NCBI RefSeq assembly: GCF_013373865.1
Contig: NC_050477.1
Coordinates: 3,654,763 to 3,718,762 of the forward strand
Source: Monomorium pharaonis
Lineage: Eukaryota > Arthropoda > Insecta > Hymenoptera > Formicidae
Length of the DNA stretch: 64,000 bases
Direction of reading: 5' to 3'
Under the pieces are notes generated by a model. It had not been told where the DNA came from. It was given only the letters and a program-made list of their open reading frames with translations, and searched no databases. Position 1 is the stretch's first letter, and every line of letters begins with the position of its first letter. Shown piece after piece: positions 38,564 through 49,400 of the stretch. The translations under genes and the position numbers were made by a program.

Positions 38564-39164
38564 ATGCCCGCAACGAACGTCGAGGACGATCCATATACGC
38601 ATGTTGCGAAGAGCGCTCTGAAATTGAAGACTGACCAGACTGTCGGCAAGAAGTAAGTACGCTTGATATTTCTGCTCGTGTGAAGTTAGGTTAGGTTAGG
38701 ATTAGGTTAAGTTTGTCAGGGATTTTTATTCGCTCTTTACTCGTTTCATTTTTCAATAAGTAAATATTTTCCTTTTTCTCTTTTTGGAGCAAGCAAGACA
38801 AATTATGTACGTTGTTTTATTTTTACAGAAAAAGGGATACGAAAGGAAAGAAGAAAAAGCTAGTGGAAGTATCGAAAATCGTAGAAGAGGAAGAACCTCA
38901 AAAGGTAGAAGTGAAGCGAACAAAGGCGGAACTTGCTTTTCAGAAAATGCAAGAAAAAATGGTAAGCATATGTCCATCTTAAATAAAAACACATAGTAAA
39001 AAAATCGCTGACAAGATTTTTAACATTATAATAATGTGCAGCAAACCGAAAGAATCAAGCAGAAAGCCTCCAAAACGCATAAACAACGAGTGGAGGAATT
39101 TAATCGCCATCTGGATAGCTTAACCGAACACTTTGATATACCTAAAGTGAGCTGGACAAAATAA
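38564..39164 (+). CDS. FAM32A: FAM32A homologue
   Basis: Exons 38564-38652, 38829-38961 and 39042-39164 encode 114 residues, the family's usual length (about 112). The middle is lysine-rich (KKRDTKGKKKKLVEV) with TKAELAFQKMQEKM. The last exon is the diagnostic C-terminus KASKTHKQRVEEFNRHLDSL and ends IPKVSWTK. In human spliceosome structures the FAM32A tail enters the catalytic centre and promotes exon ligation. The retained C-terminus suggests the same role here. The start was chosen because the upstream sequence has no in-frame ATG. The gene begins 115 bp after a transposable hairpin and is divergent from ELYS. Confidence 0.97.
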
Positions 39165-39628
39165 ACTGCAATGTTTCCTAATAAATTTATTTGTGTATGT
39201 ATATATGAATAGATAGATAATTTAAACAATTAGTTTTAATTTAAGTTAAAATCATGAAAAAATATGACATTACATGTAATCATAGCATTATCTTAATCCT
39301 TAAATACTTACAAATAATTTTTTTTCTATGTATATTTCTGTTGTATTATAAAATAATAAAAAATTTAGCCTAAAAATGTGAAAATCTATCAATAAATTTT
39401 TTTAATTAATGTTGGGAGAGATAATACTGATATGTATCTGTGTAACCATGGTGCAATTATTTAAGAATTAGATCAATTTTATCATTCTTTGTATAAAAAT
39501 TATTAATATAAAATATTTCAAGAATTGTTCTTTTATAAATTGTATACAATAAATCCTTAGTGTCATACATTCAATAATATTCTATTTGAGTACATTCTAT
39601 CTTGTTCTGATTGTGCATACTTATTAAT

Positions 39629-40058
39629 CGTCGCTTCCAAATAAAAGGGTGTTAACTCAGAAGCTGTTTGAAAAGGACGTTAATTCGAAAGCCGATTGGA
39701 GAAAGCGTTAACTGGGAAGCTGATTAAAAAGGCGTTAACTCGCGCACTCAAATTTTTCGCTTCAATTTAAGTTTTGATAGCATTGCCGAAATAATTTTGG
39801 TGCTCTATCTATATATGCATATTCATATTCGTTTCAATGTTTATGTTTTAAATTAAGCACCAAAATTATTTTGGCAGTACTGCAAAACTAAAATAAAGCG
39901 AAAAATTTTAGTAGGCGAATTAACGCCTTTTTCAATCAGTTTCCCAGTTAACGCCTTTTCTAACCGGCTTCCGAATTAACGCCCTTTTTAATCGGCTTCC
40001 GAATTAACGCCCTTTTCAAACGGCTTCTGAGTCAACACCCTTTTATTCGGAAGCGACG
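39629..40058. mobile_element. 430-bp foldback with internal tandem ~24-bp units
   Basis: The ends CGTCGCTTCC and GGAAGCGACG enclose arms of repeated units of the form GTTAACTCRGAAGCYGATT, four or five per arm in opposite orientation. Further in, a second stem carries CCAAAATTATTTYGGC-like complements. It has no frame and differs in build from the other hairpins in the window. Confidence 0.82.
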
Positions 40059-40302
40059 AAATATAATTAAAACAATTTTTCAATATACTTAATTTTATAA
40101 TATATTATTCTATATTAGTATAAAAAATATTCAAAATTAAAATTAAATCTAAAAAAATATTTTTAAAACAATTTTGTATAATTAAATTTTCATGGACGGA
40201 TTTTCGAAATATTCTAGGGTTATGCACACCCACTTCTATTAAAATTAAACTTGAATAGAATTCTCTTAAGGCACGTAGTTAGAGTACGGACGGAACGTGT
40301 AC

Positions 40303-40399
40303 GTATTATAAGTGCGCGCTTGTAATTATTACAACGGTTTACATGCTAGCGTGATGTAAACCGTTGTAATAATTACTTACGAGCGCGCACTTATAATAC
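40303..40399. repeat. 97-bp near-perfect palindrome
   Basis: GTATTATAAGTGCGCGCT, AATTATTACAACGGTTTACA and their complements meet at GCTAGC. The loop is about 9 bases. It lies just downstream of the membrane-protein gene. Confidence 0.9.
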
Positions 40400-40470
40400 T
40401 TATTTTAAATCTTTATCGCATGGCATCGCAAAAATATTAATCGACGGTTTCATCCCATGCAAAGATGTAT

Positions 40471-41059
40471 TTACATGTCTTTAAAATAAAGTACTGCTAT
40501 TAATGATATAATGACTGCTATGACCAAAAACGAAAAACTGTTTGTATTGCCGCTGTTACCAAAATGAAAGACGTTGACAAAATTTTCCGTTTGCACCCAA
40601 GGATTGCTCCCATCATCAAAGTGCATCGGACACCGATCTCGTTCGCGCTCGTATTCCTGTAAACGACCATACCAGTGAACCTAATTTCATAATTTGAATT
40701 GTTCATTTACATCATATTTGAAAGGATATTTCTTACCTGTAATTCCAGCGCAACTGCTGCACCTTCTGTATAATTTTGACTCGTTACGTCTTGTTTGAGA
40801 TCGCAAAATGGGCCGATGGCCTGAGACATGAGCACTCTGTTCAAATCGGCCCTCTGATATACCCAGCAACGATATTTGCTGAAAGGGTCTATTTCGTCGT
40901 ACGTTATAAGATATGATTTTAAATTTTCCTTCCAATATCCAATACACTTCATTATGTAATCCGGATCGCCTGTAAAAATGGTATAACATTGAGTGAGTGA
41001 GTAAGTGAGTGAGTGAGTGAGTGAGTGAGTGAGTGAGTGAGTGAGTGAGTGAGTTAGTG

Positions 41060-41128
<69 letters not shown>

Positions 41129-43530
41129 GGGGGAGGGGAGCAGAGAGGGATGTATAAATTATAGCTAAACAAAATATCAATAGAACTAACTGTAAATATC
41201 AACAGGTTTTCCCAAGTGATCTACGGACAAGCAGTACGTCTCATCGATGGCGATCTCCTTCTGATCGGTACTGCAGACCGATAGGTCAGAAATGTTTTGT
41301 TTGCAATAAATATTTGGTCGAGGAGACTTAGTGACACCACCTATAATCCTAGTCTCGAATAAGACGTCTCCTTTTTGTTGGAACATAAATTTACCAGCTA
41401 CCGGACAGCGCACAGGAACTGGATTTTTCGCTGATAAAATTAACAAATAGTGTAATACAACTAATGTGCCAGAAATATCAGAAAATTTAATTGTTATATC
41501 GCTATTACCTAAAAACAGATCGTACTTCCATGCTTCCTTGTTCGGAAATTGCACCCAAGAACATACTGTATGGAAATCGTCTTTTATCACAGCCACTCCA
41601 CGTCTGTATCTGATAACATTGTGATGTCGTCGAACAAAGTCAAAACAAACGTAATCTTTTTGGCTGTAAAATGCATAACATATAAATACGAACAGTTCAT
41701 CTTTGTAATGCGTATACAAAAATACTTAACAAATTCGCTAAGCTTTATGCAAAAATTTATAGAAAAAAAGTACTTTTCTATTACAGTCTGTCAAACGTAC
41801 CATCCATCAACGGTCAATCTCGCCATCATTACTCTCGAGTCTCTTTGTTCGCGACAAACATAAATCGTTCGTCGATAACGTCCCACATCTGGATACCAGG
41901 TCTCGATGATATGCGTCTCATTAATAAAAATATCCGCGTCAATATTAGCAGTGTTTATCCAATTTCCAGACATATCCTCGGATAAACGGCAACCTGGCTC
42001 GACCACCTCGGCCTTAACCGGTGTGATCCGCAAACGTTCAGGGCTCTTTTCAACGGTTTTCAGAGTATTACATTCCGCAGTGATCGAAACGCCGATGTAC
42101 AAATCGTCGTCACGATTCTTCAAGAAACATCTATATTTCTCGTCCTTTCGCGATTCCTTCGTGTTTGCCACCGCAAAAAAGTGATTTTTGTCAACAAACC
42201 AATCACCCAAGCAACTATATTCTACCACTGAAATTAAATAGTATTTGTATCTTTTGTTGTAATATCAAATATGTATAAAAAGACATGTTTTTCACAAATA
42301 AAGTATTTCTCAAAAGGAAAAGTCTAATTACATCCATCAAAGGTTCCTTTCATTCCAGGACATTGCTTATAAGTGATATTAAATTTTTGATTAGTTATGA
42401 GAAACTGAGTGCCTGCAGTCTGACAAGATTTTATCTGTGCATCTGGATGATTGCATTCTCCTGTAAATCTAAAGCGATTCTAAAAAGAAAATAATATAAA
42501 GATGCATCTTTATCACAGTATTAATAGAGTATTTACTATATAAAATTCTTATCTTACTTGATAAGCAAACTGCCAAACTCCTTCTAGAGAAGATCTGCAG
42601 TTTACAGGTACGTAATTTTCAGAAAATAATGTTATTAAATGCTGATTTGCATTTAAACCTACACAGACATTATCCACGGTAGGTTCTATCCCATGGGGCA
42701 GGTTCACACAACTCACTGCAACAAGATGCTATTGCTGATAGACATATTTATGAATTACATATCTTACGTGTTGCTATATGGACAATTTTTCTAATTAATT
42801 AGCAGATTGACTTGTCACTTGCCTTCAAGCTTCTCCAGGACATTTACTGTTCTGACAATCAATTTTACACAATGATAACAGCTATCATATGAAATGGGAG
42901 TATTGGAATCTCGAAATACAAATGTGTAATTAACATGATATTCTTCCAGTACATTTACACATGTGCCTCGTCCAGTCATACTGTTGGCATTTATTTCAGT
43001 TAAAGTATTTCTACCATTTTCCCAAGAAAACCAAGATCCTCTAATGATCGGTGGAATTTGACAACCAGTTGTCAAATTCTGACCTATAACTACCACAATA
43101 TGATTTTATTAGTATTCGAGTACAAGCGATTATATTTCAATACAATATATAATATCAAATAAGGTTTAATAAGAATAAAAAGTAATTTAATAATAAAGTA
43201 TGTGTAATTTTTTTTTGTCTATATAAACCAAGTGAGTCAAACTAAATAAAGCAAAATATGTGAACATGAAATCTCTGCAATTCATTATTCAGATTTACAG
43301 TCTCACATTGATCTAAAAAAAAATAGTACATCTTACGAACAAACAAAATATAAGTATAACAACAAGATGCGGATGTTAATTTGAAATTTAATTCAGCGGA
43401 AAAGCATCGCAAAGGATCTCGTGCCTACGCATACAAGAAAACAATACTAGAGTTTACTTTGCAAAAATAAGAACTTACCATGCCATATGAGACACGTTAC
43501 AAGAGAGAATATAAACAACCAATGTTTCAT
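40471..43530 (-). CDS. Cysteine-rich type I membrane protein, unknown function
   Basis: Exons in transcription order are 43530-43479, 43083-42823, 42715-42558, 42479-42332, 42227-41801, 41663-41509, 41430-41191, 40969-40737 and 40680-40471, giving 627 residues with every phase closing. The start MKHWLFIFSLVTCLIWHG is a signal peptide. The ectodomain holds repeated cysteine modules of about 120-150 residues (GQNLTTGCQIPPIIRGSWFS; YSCLGDWFVDKNHFFAVANT; CPVAGKFMFQQKG), each with a GxW core and several cysteines. The last exon ends in a membrane segment (SFSFLVIAVIISLIAVLYF) with a short cytoplasmic end FKDM. The layout resembles the insect extracellular proteins annotated with consecutive DUF7042-DUF7045 domains. 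That link is from memory. The first long intron uses a GC donor (GAAG/GCAAGT). A GTGA/GA microsatellite fills part of the intron 40970-41190. Confidence 0.88.
40989..41126. repeat. (GTGA)n followed by (GA)n microsatellite
   Basis: About 16 GTGA units and then about 30 GA units, in an intron of the membrane-protein gene. Serine/leucine/threonine-rich frames through the tract are artefacts. Confidence 0.97.
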
Positions 43531-43688
43531 CGTGCTATATCATTTAGAGAAATAAAAATAATGTAAAAAACGGATTCTATAACTGTCGTGATAATGACTG
43601 ACATAAATTTCAAGCGAAAACTTAAACGAACCTAAAACACACGCCCAATCCTATCAAATGCTGTTTTCAAGTTACAGTGCGGTTTAAG

Positions 43689-43828
43689 GCCATCACACAA
43701 TGCCAGGCAACAGGCAATAGGAACAAAAAATAAAGAAAGAAAGAAAGAGAGAAGAAGATCCTTTCTCTCTTTCTTTCTTTCATTATTTCTGTTTCTATTG
43801 CCTGTTGCCTGGCATTGTGTTTAGGCCC
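43689..43828. mobile_element. Hairpin element with GAAA/TTTC core
   Basis: CACACAATGCCAGGCAACAG pairs with CTGTTGCCTGGCATTGTG. The inner arms are AAAGAAAGAAAGAGAG and complement. It lies upstream of the membrane-protein gene, in its promoter region. Confidence 0.85.
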
Positions 43829-44084
43829 TTATATTCGCGTTCCTTTGAACACGTTCTCATTGCACTCTTCTTTGTTATAATTGGTTTTTACATTTAGAAC
43901 TAGAAAAGTTAAAGGCAAGGATCAATCACAGTTGATTTTTATAAGAATACTCTATTGTGATTGGTCAATTTTTTACGGCTTAAAGGCTATCAGGGTGCAG
44001 TCACATGGAGCCACGTACAGAGTATGGCGTAAAGGAATTAGACCAATTACAATGTTTACGCTCGTTTTATTAGCACAAACATCC

Positions 44085-44645
44085 GGCTGCGTTCCGTTTC
44101 ACGCATGATGCGAATAATGCATTGGCTGCGTTCAGCAGAAAAAGCAGTTTTTGTAAAATTGCAGCAACTGTTGTAAAATTCTTCAACACGATTGGTTCTT
44201 GCTTTTAGTTCTTGTTAGATCTAAGCCCATTTCTACTCGGATTAACTTACTCTTTATCTCTTTCGAATTTTTGAAATTAGAATGAGATAACAAGTAAATT
44301 AAACTGAAATTAATGTTAATCTACGTTGGTAGAAACGGCCCCTAAACGTATAAACCAGTCGTGTTGAAATTTTACAACAGTTGCAAAGCTGCTTTTTCTG
44401 CTGAACACAGCCATTGTTTATCTTTGTTTAACATCAGGGCCCCTATTCTTGAATTCATTCGCAAGAGAAACGTATTCGCAAATTCTGTTCTTACAGAAAA
44501 GTTAAAAATTTATTGGCTATCGTATGGCTTTCAACCAATAAACTTGCAACTTTTCTGTTAGAGCGGGTATTTGCGCATACGTTTTCTTGCGAATGAATTC
44601 AAGAATAGGGGCCCAGACAAACACAAAGATGAACAATGCATTAGG
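44085..44645. mobile_element. h-type hairpin split by two different insertions
   Basis: The h element (GGCTGCGTTCCGTTTCACGC) is interrupted first by family o, about 44124-44411. Family o has ends GGCTGCGTTCAGCAG and CTGCTGAACACAGCC, with ATT on both sides. Family b copy 4 (44438-44613) then follows with CAG on both sides (44435-44437, 44614-44616). The remaining h sequence (ACAAAGATGAACAATGCATT) follows. Confidence 0.82.
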
Positions 44646-44799
44646 GCCGGATCTACAATAGGTATAGTAATAAGGCACTATAAAAGTGAGTATTCTCACA
44701 TCCGCCATTTTTCTTCTAACTGGCATGAAAAATTAGGTATGTTTTGTATATATATACGTCAATAATCTTTGGAAACACTAAACTTTATGCGACTATACT

Positions 44800-44924
44800 C
44801 TAGTTTACACCGAGCACTTGGTACGCGTATCAAATAGTAAATAACTAGTGAATGTGTTTAATCATTGGCTGATTAGCTTAAATTCACTACTTGATACGCG
44901 TACCAAGTGCTCGGTGTAAACTAG
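44800..44924. mobile_element. Hairpin element family f, complete copy
   Basis: 125 bp, nearly identical to 35773-35897, although 9 kb away and between other genes. The flanks CTCTAGTTT and ACTAGGGC give no clear duplication. Confidence 0.9.
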
Positions 44925-45174
44925 GGCAATGAAACGAAGACACGATATTTATAATCTTGAGACTGTAAAAGTTATTGCGATGTATTATATATTTAAAACA
45001 TTATGCTAGTTACTTGCTAGTTTGAAGAAAAATGGCGGACGTGAGAATACCTACTTTTTTGGTGCTCTAGTAGTAAGCCTTATGCCATAAGAAATTGACC
45101 AATTATAATCGAATATGAGAAGAATAATCGAATATAATTGGTTAATTCCTTATGGCATAAGGCTTACTACACTG

Positions 45175-45276
45175 GCTGCGTTTCGATATTCACTGTCAGT
45201 ACTAAAATTCTACAGTGTTATATGTGACGTAAACTATAAATTTTCAGTACTGGCAGTGAATATCGAAACGCAGCCA
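45175..45276. mobile_element. Hairpin element, GGSTGCGTTC-like ends, type d
   Basis: GGCTGCGTTTCGATATTCAC pairs with GTGAATATCGAAACGCAGCC. The inner stem AGTACTAAAATT is unlike other types and there is no AACAAGGAT in the loop. A fragment of the same end is at about 15400. Confidence 0.85.
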
Positions 45277-45560
45277 CTATTGTAGATCTGATCTTAAAGT
45301 TACGGATCTTCATTGGACCTGCGCCTTTACGTAAGTTATGGTATATCCACACAACTTGCATAAACGCATAAGCATATGCATAAGAAATTTGATTGGTCTA
45401 TTTTCTTATGTAAGTGCTTGTAGATAGATCAATCAATTTTCTTATGTATAAAATTCAGTCAAAACTTTTGTCTCGTTTTTTTTGCGCCAGTGTATAAGAA
45501 ATGTCTCATAGCCGATTACATTTGTATTATTGTATTAAATAAAGATTTGCTTCTAAAATA

Positions 45561-45591
<31 letters not shown>

Positions 45592-45837
45592 CATAAAATA
45601 TATATGTATATGTTTGTGTGTATGTATGTATCGCTTTATTTTTTATTACATTTATATGCACAAGTTTATATTCATAGATATGTAGTAAAATTGATAGTAT
45701 TTTCTCGTATACTTTGAAATAATTTGAACATGAAGGAAGATCCTATCTATTATAGTTAACTATTCGAATAATTCCAATATTTGTTAGTTCTTTATAAACA
45801 TAATGGCACAAAAATGCAATATATATGTGTATATATT

Positions 45838-45990
45838 CATATAGTAATTAAATCATGTATCAACGATTTCAATTGCACTTACGCTAAAAATCTCAACATA
45901 TTTAATACTTGTATATATATAGTAATTAAATCATGTACAATGATTTTAATTGCACTTACGCAAAAAATCTCAACATATCCAATACTTGCG
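45838..45990. repeat. Tandem duplication of a ~75-bp unit
   Basis: TAGTAATTAAATCATGTA and AATTGCACTTACGC occur twice in the same order, with a few substitutions. Confidence 0.85.
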
Positions 45991-46400
45991 TACATTGCTT
46001 ATATTGTTTCGTATAGTCACCTTTACACACACAAAAAGCCATTCTATTGTACTACTTATTTAATGAAATAATAGATTAATTTATTGATACTTTTTACTCT
46101 CTTATTTATCATACATCGCTCTTAAAGTTTAAGATTTATTTATAATAAAATTAACTCTACGATGTATCGATGTACATTAAAGCCAATCTCTCACTTTAGT
46201 TTGAAATCAAATTAAAAACTGAAGGCACCTGTGTTGTAACATACATTTTCTGAACATCGCATCCCTGAGTTCCATAGCGGTCCATCACTTGTATATCGTT
46301 AATTAATAATTTTACATGACAAAATAAATAATATAAATTATTGAATACATATAAAAAACGATAATTTATTACAATTATAAATAACAACTATTTGTAGACA

Positions 46401-49400
46401 TCACATCGAAGTCGATTCTACGTCGAGGCCCGTTAAGATGAAATATCGTTCTTGCAAGCGTTTCATGTGCGACGTTAGACATGCGTTTTCTATATACAAA
46501 TCCTTTACCAATATATCAGCACTCGCTAGTTTATCAGCCTATTAAAACAAACCATAATGATAAAAACTTATTTTATTAAACTTATAAATTAACTTTTGTT
46601 ATCAATATATATATGTATATATGTGTGTGTGTGTGTTTTAACTTTGATTAACTACTGTTTATATTTTAAAATTAATATTATATAGTATATATGCGTTTGT
46701 GTAAAAAATATACATTACATATGCACATACGCACACACAAAATTTTATTTGCCATTGTATAACTGCATTATACATTTTTTCTTTATTATTTACAATTTCA
46801 TAATCAGAAGGATACGATTAATATATTAGAATTGCTTGGAAAAAGTAGAATTATGTAACATATATAGCGAAAAATTTTGCGATAATTATGAATGTGTTGT
46901 ACCTGATCAATAGTCGTTTGAACTTGTATCTGAAGTCTTTCCTGGGTATTACGAAGAAGGCACTGTAACTCACATACTTCCATTTGGTGCTGCATCATAA
47001 TATCTGTAATAAATGATTGTAAAAATGTCTTCAAAGGAGGATGTTAAAAATAGGCCGATTTTGCCTCTAAAGGTGTAAAAGGAATAGTGTTTTTTATAGA
47101 TTTTGACCTCTTAAATACAAAAAAAATATTGAGAAGTTGTGGACATTGGGGCATACCGTGAAAATTTAACAAAAAGAAGAATGTGATAAATTGCAGAAAG
47201 AATGATGTATTGAGCCATTACAAAACCCAAATGTTTTTTTTGGAGGTTGAAGGGAAGAAAGGTAAAACAAGGTATGTTTTGTGTGCGTTTGTAAGTGAAA
47301 ATGTAAGCAATTGAACTTTTGATTGTGTATATAAGTGTAGATAGGCTCTTTGATTTATTTAATAAAACTTGTGTCATTTTGTAAACTTGTTATAATTTTG
47401 TAAACTGTGTGCGAGATGCTTTATCTACTTCACTTTTCCTATCTTCTTGTATCTTTCGATTCTTTTAATCCCGTTCTCTGCCGAATCCGAAACCGCAACG
47501 AGAATGCGACAAGATATTGGTTCCATTTTTCTTTTTTTGTTTTTTAATGTGTTGTATTTTTTTTATATATTTTTATTTTCTTTTTATATATTTCCATTTT
47601 CATCTTTTTTCACATTTTAATTAAGTAGAAAATAAAAAATAAAAATAAAATTAAAAGAAAATAACACTTATATACACAATCAGAAGTTCTTATTCTTCAA
47701 GTTATTTGCAGATTTTTGCAAGTATCTCCATTCCCACATTTAATTGCTCACATTTTTCCTTACAAACGCACACAAAACATACCTTTTTTTACCTTTTTCC
47801 CTTTAACCTCCTCAAAAAACTTATACAAATAGGTTTTGTAATGGCTCAATACATCATTTCTACAATTTACCATATTCTTGTTCAATTTTTATGATGTTCC
47901 CCAACGCCCACAAACTTCTCAATATTTTTTTTGTATTTAGGTCAAAATTTATAAAAAACATTATTGCTTTTACTTACACTTTCGGTAAAAAATCGGCCTA
48001 TTTTAACATCCTCCTTTGAGAATATAAAGAAATGATCTTAAAGCAAAATTTTTACACAACATTTATCATAAAGATGTATAAAATGATTTTACATAAGTGA
48101 TATATAATAAGACTTACGCTGCAATAATTTTTCAATATACTGCCGTTGTTGTTTAATGTAACGCTGCAAATGCCGTTTCTTGCGTTCTTGTGTGTAAAAT
48201 TTCATTTTTAAATTTTGAAAAATATTTAGATCAACGCAACCTACTTGTCGTTGGGCATTGTTTTGTGAGCGTATATCGCTGGTTTCCTTTGTTACATCAT
48301 GTATCAATTTAAATTCCAAATCGCATTTATTTTCCTCTTTCATCGCTAACATAGTTTTAGTAGGTAAAAGATGTGGATTATTGTGATGTATATTTTTATC
48401 TTTATTTATACTTTTTACTATTTTTATAGGGCATTCGGTATGTGTATATAGACTAGTATGACTATCAATGTTATCATCTTGTTTACACAATCTGTTCAGA
48501 TTATTGGATAACGAAAATTCGGGCCAAGTATGACTGTTTGTGCCACATAAATCCATATTTATGAATGTTTCATTAGTCGATAGAATACTAGATATACTGG
48601 AAGATTTACAATGCGATGAATCTGAGAATGTTGGTAAAGAAATTTCATCTGGTACTTGTACATAGAAGTCATTTGTAATCGGTTGTTCCACTAGCCTTAA
48701 CTTTTCACGCAGGTCTCCAATTTCTAAATTCTTTTGAAAAATGTCGTTCTCGGTTTGGATTTTCCACTTTTCAAATTCTTCCTCGAGATCTATATACTGA
48801 GATACAAAAGTTAAAGATATAAAAGTATTTTTATTGATAAAATAATAATGCACATTTGTGCATTTGAACATGAAACATTTCAAAAAGAAAAGAAAAAAAC
48901 AGAGACTCGTGCAATCAAAAGATTGTTTCTTACCTGTTGCTCCAAGTTAAACTTTTCTTCTATAGGAGACAATCGTCCATTATTTTTCGATTTATCCGAG
49001 GGGCTAATTAATTCTTCATACTCTGTTATTTTATTAATAAGTTCTACAAGTTTGTCATCACTTATCTTTTGTTCTTGTTCAAAGAGCTGCCTTTCTTCTT
49101 CTAATTTGGCAGCCCAATAATCCTCACATTCTTCGTATTCTGCCTTTAGTAAATCTAAACTTCGTTCGAGTTCTTGACAACGTTCGGTCAATTGCTTTTT
49201 CTCGATCTCCAATAATTCTGCATTTGCCATGGCGATTTTTGAAACACTTTGACTTTCGCTCTGGGACGTTGGAATGTTCGAGGAACCATTTCTCTCCTTG
49301 TTAGCTTTGCACTGATCCACAGAATGTTCTTCTTTACGCGGTGGATAATCTCTAAGACTCGTTACCTTGTTTTGCGTTAGATTTTTTGCATCTTGACCAG

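Larger units (their letters stand above)
39165..40470. other. Convergent interval, FAM32A 3' side to membrane-protein gene 3' side
   Basis: AT-rich sequence with no gene. It contains two foldback elements at 39629-40058 and 40303-40399, listed separately. Confidence 0.8.
43531..46400. other. Intergenic element cluster between membrane-protein gene and Bsg25D-like gene
   Basis: No gene is present. It contains hairpin elements at 43689-43828, 44085-44645, 44800-44924, 45175-45276 and about 45345-45450, a TA/GT-rich tract near 45560-45640, and a ~75-bp tandem duplication at 45838-45990. Sequence around 45075-45165 pairs with the p family seen at 53-54 kb. Confidence 0.75.

Noticed and set aside
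38685..38712. TTAGG-like words (insect telomere repeat) near FAM32A and at 21400
   Set aside because: There are only two to four imperfect units in intronic or promoter sequence. This is not a telomere or an interstitial array.
43881..44726. Frames of 66-75 residues upstream of the membrane-protein gene
   Set aside because: They are composed of family b, h and o hairpin sequence read in both directions.
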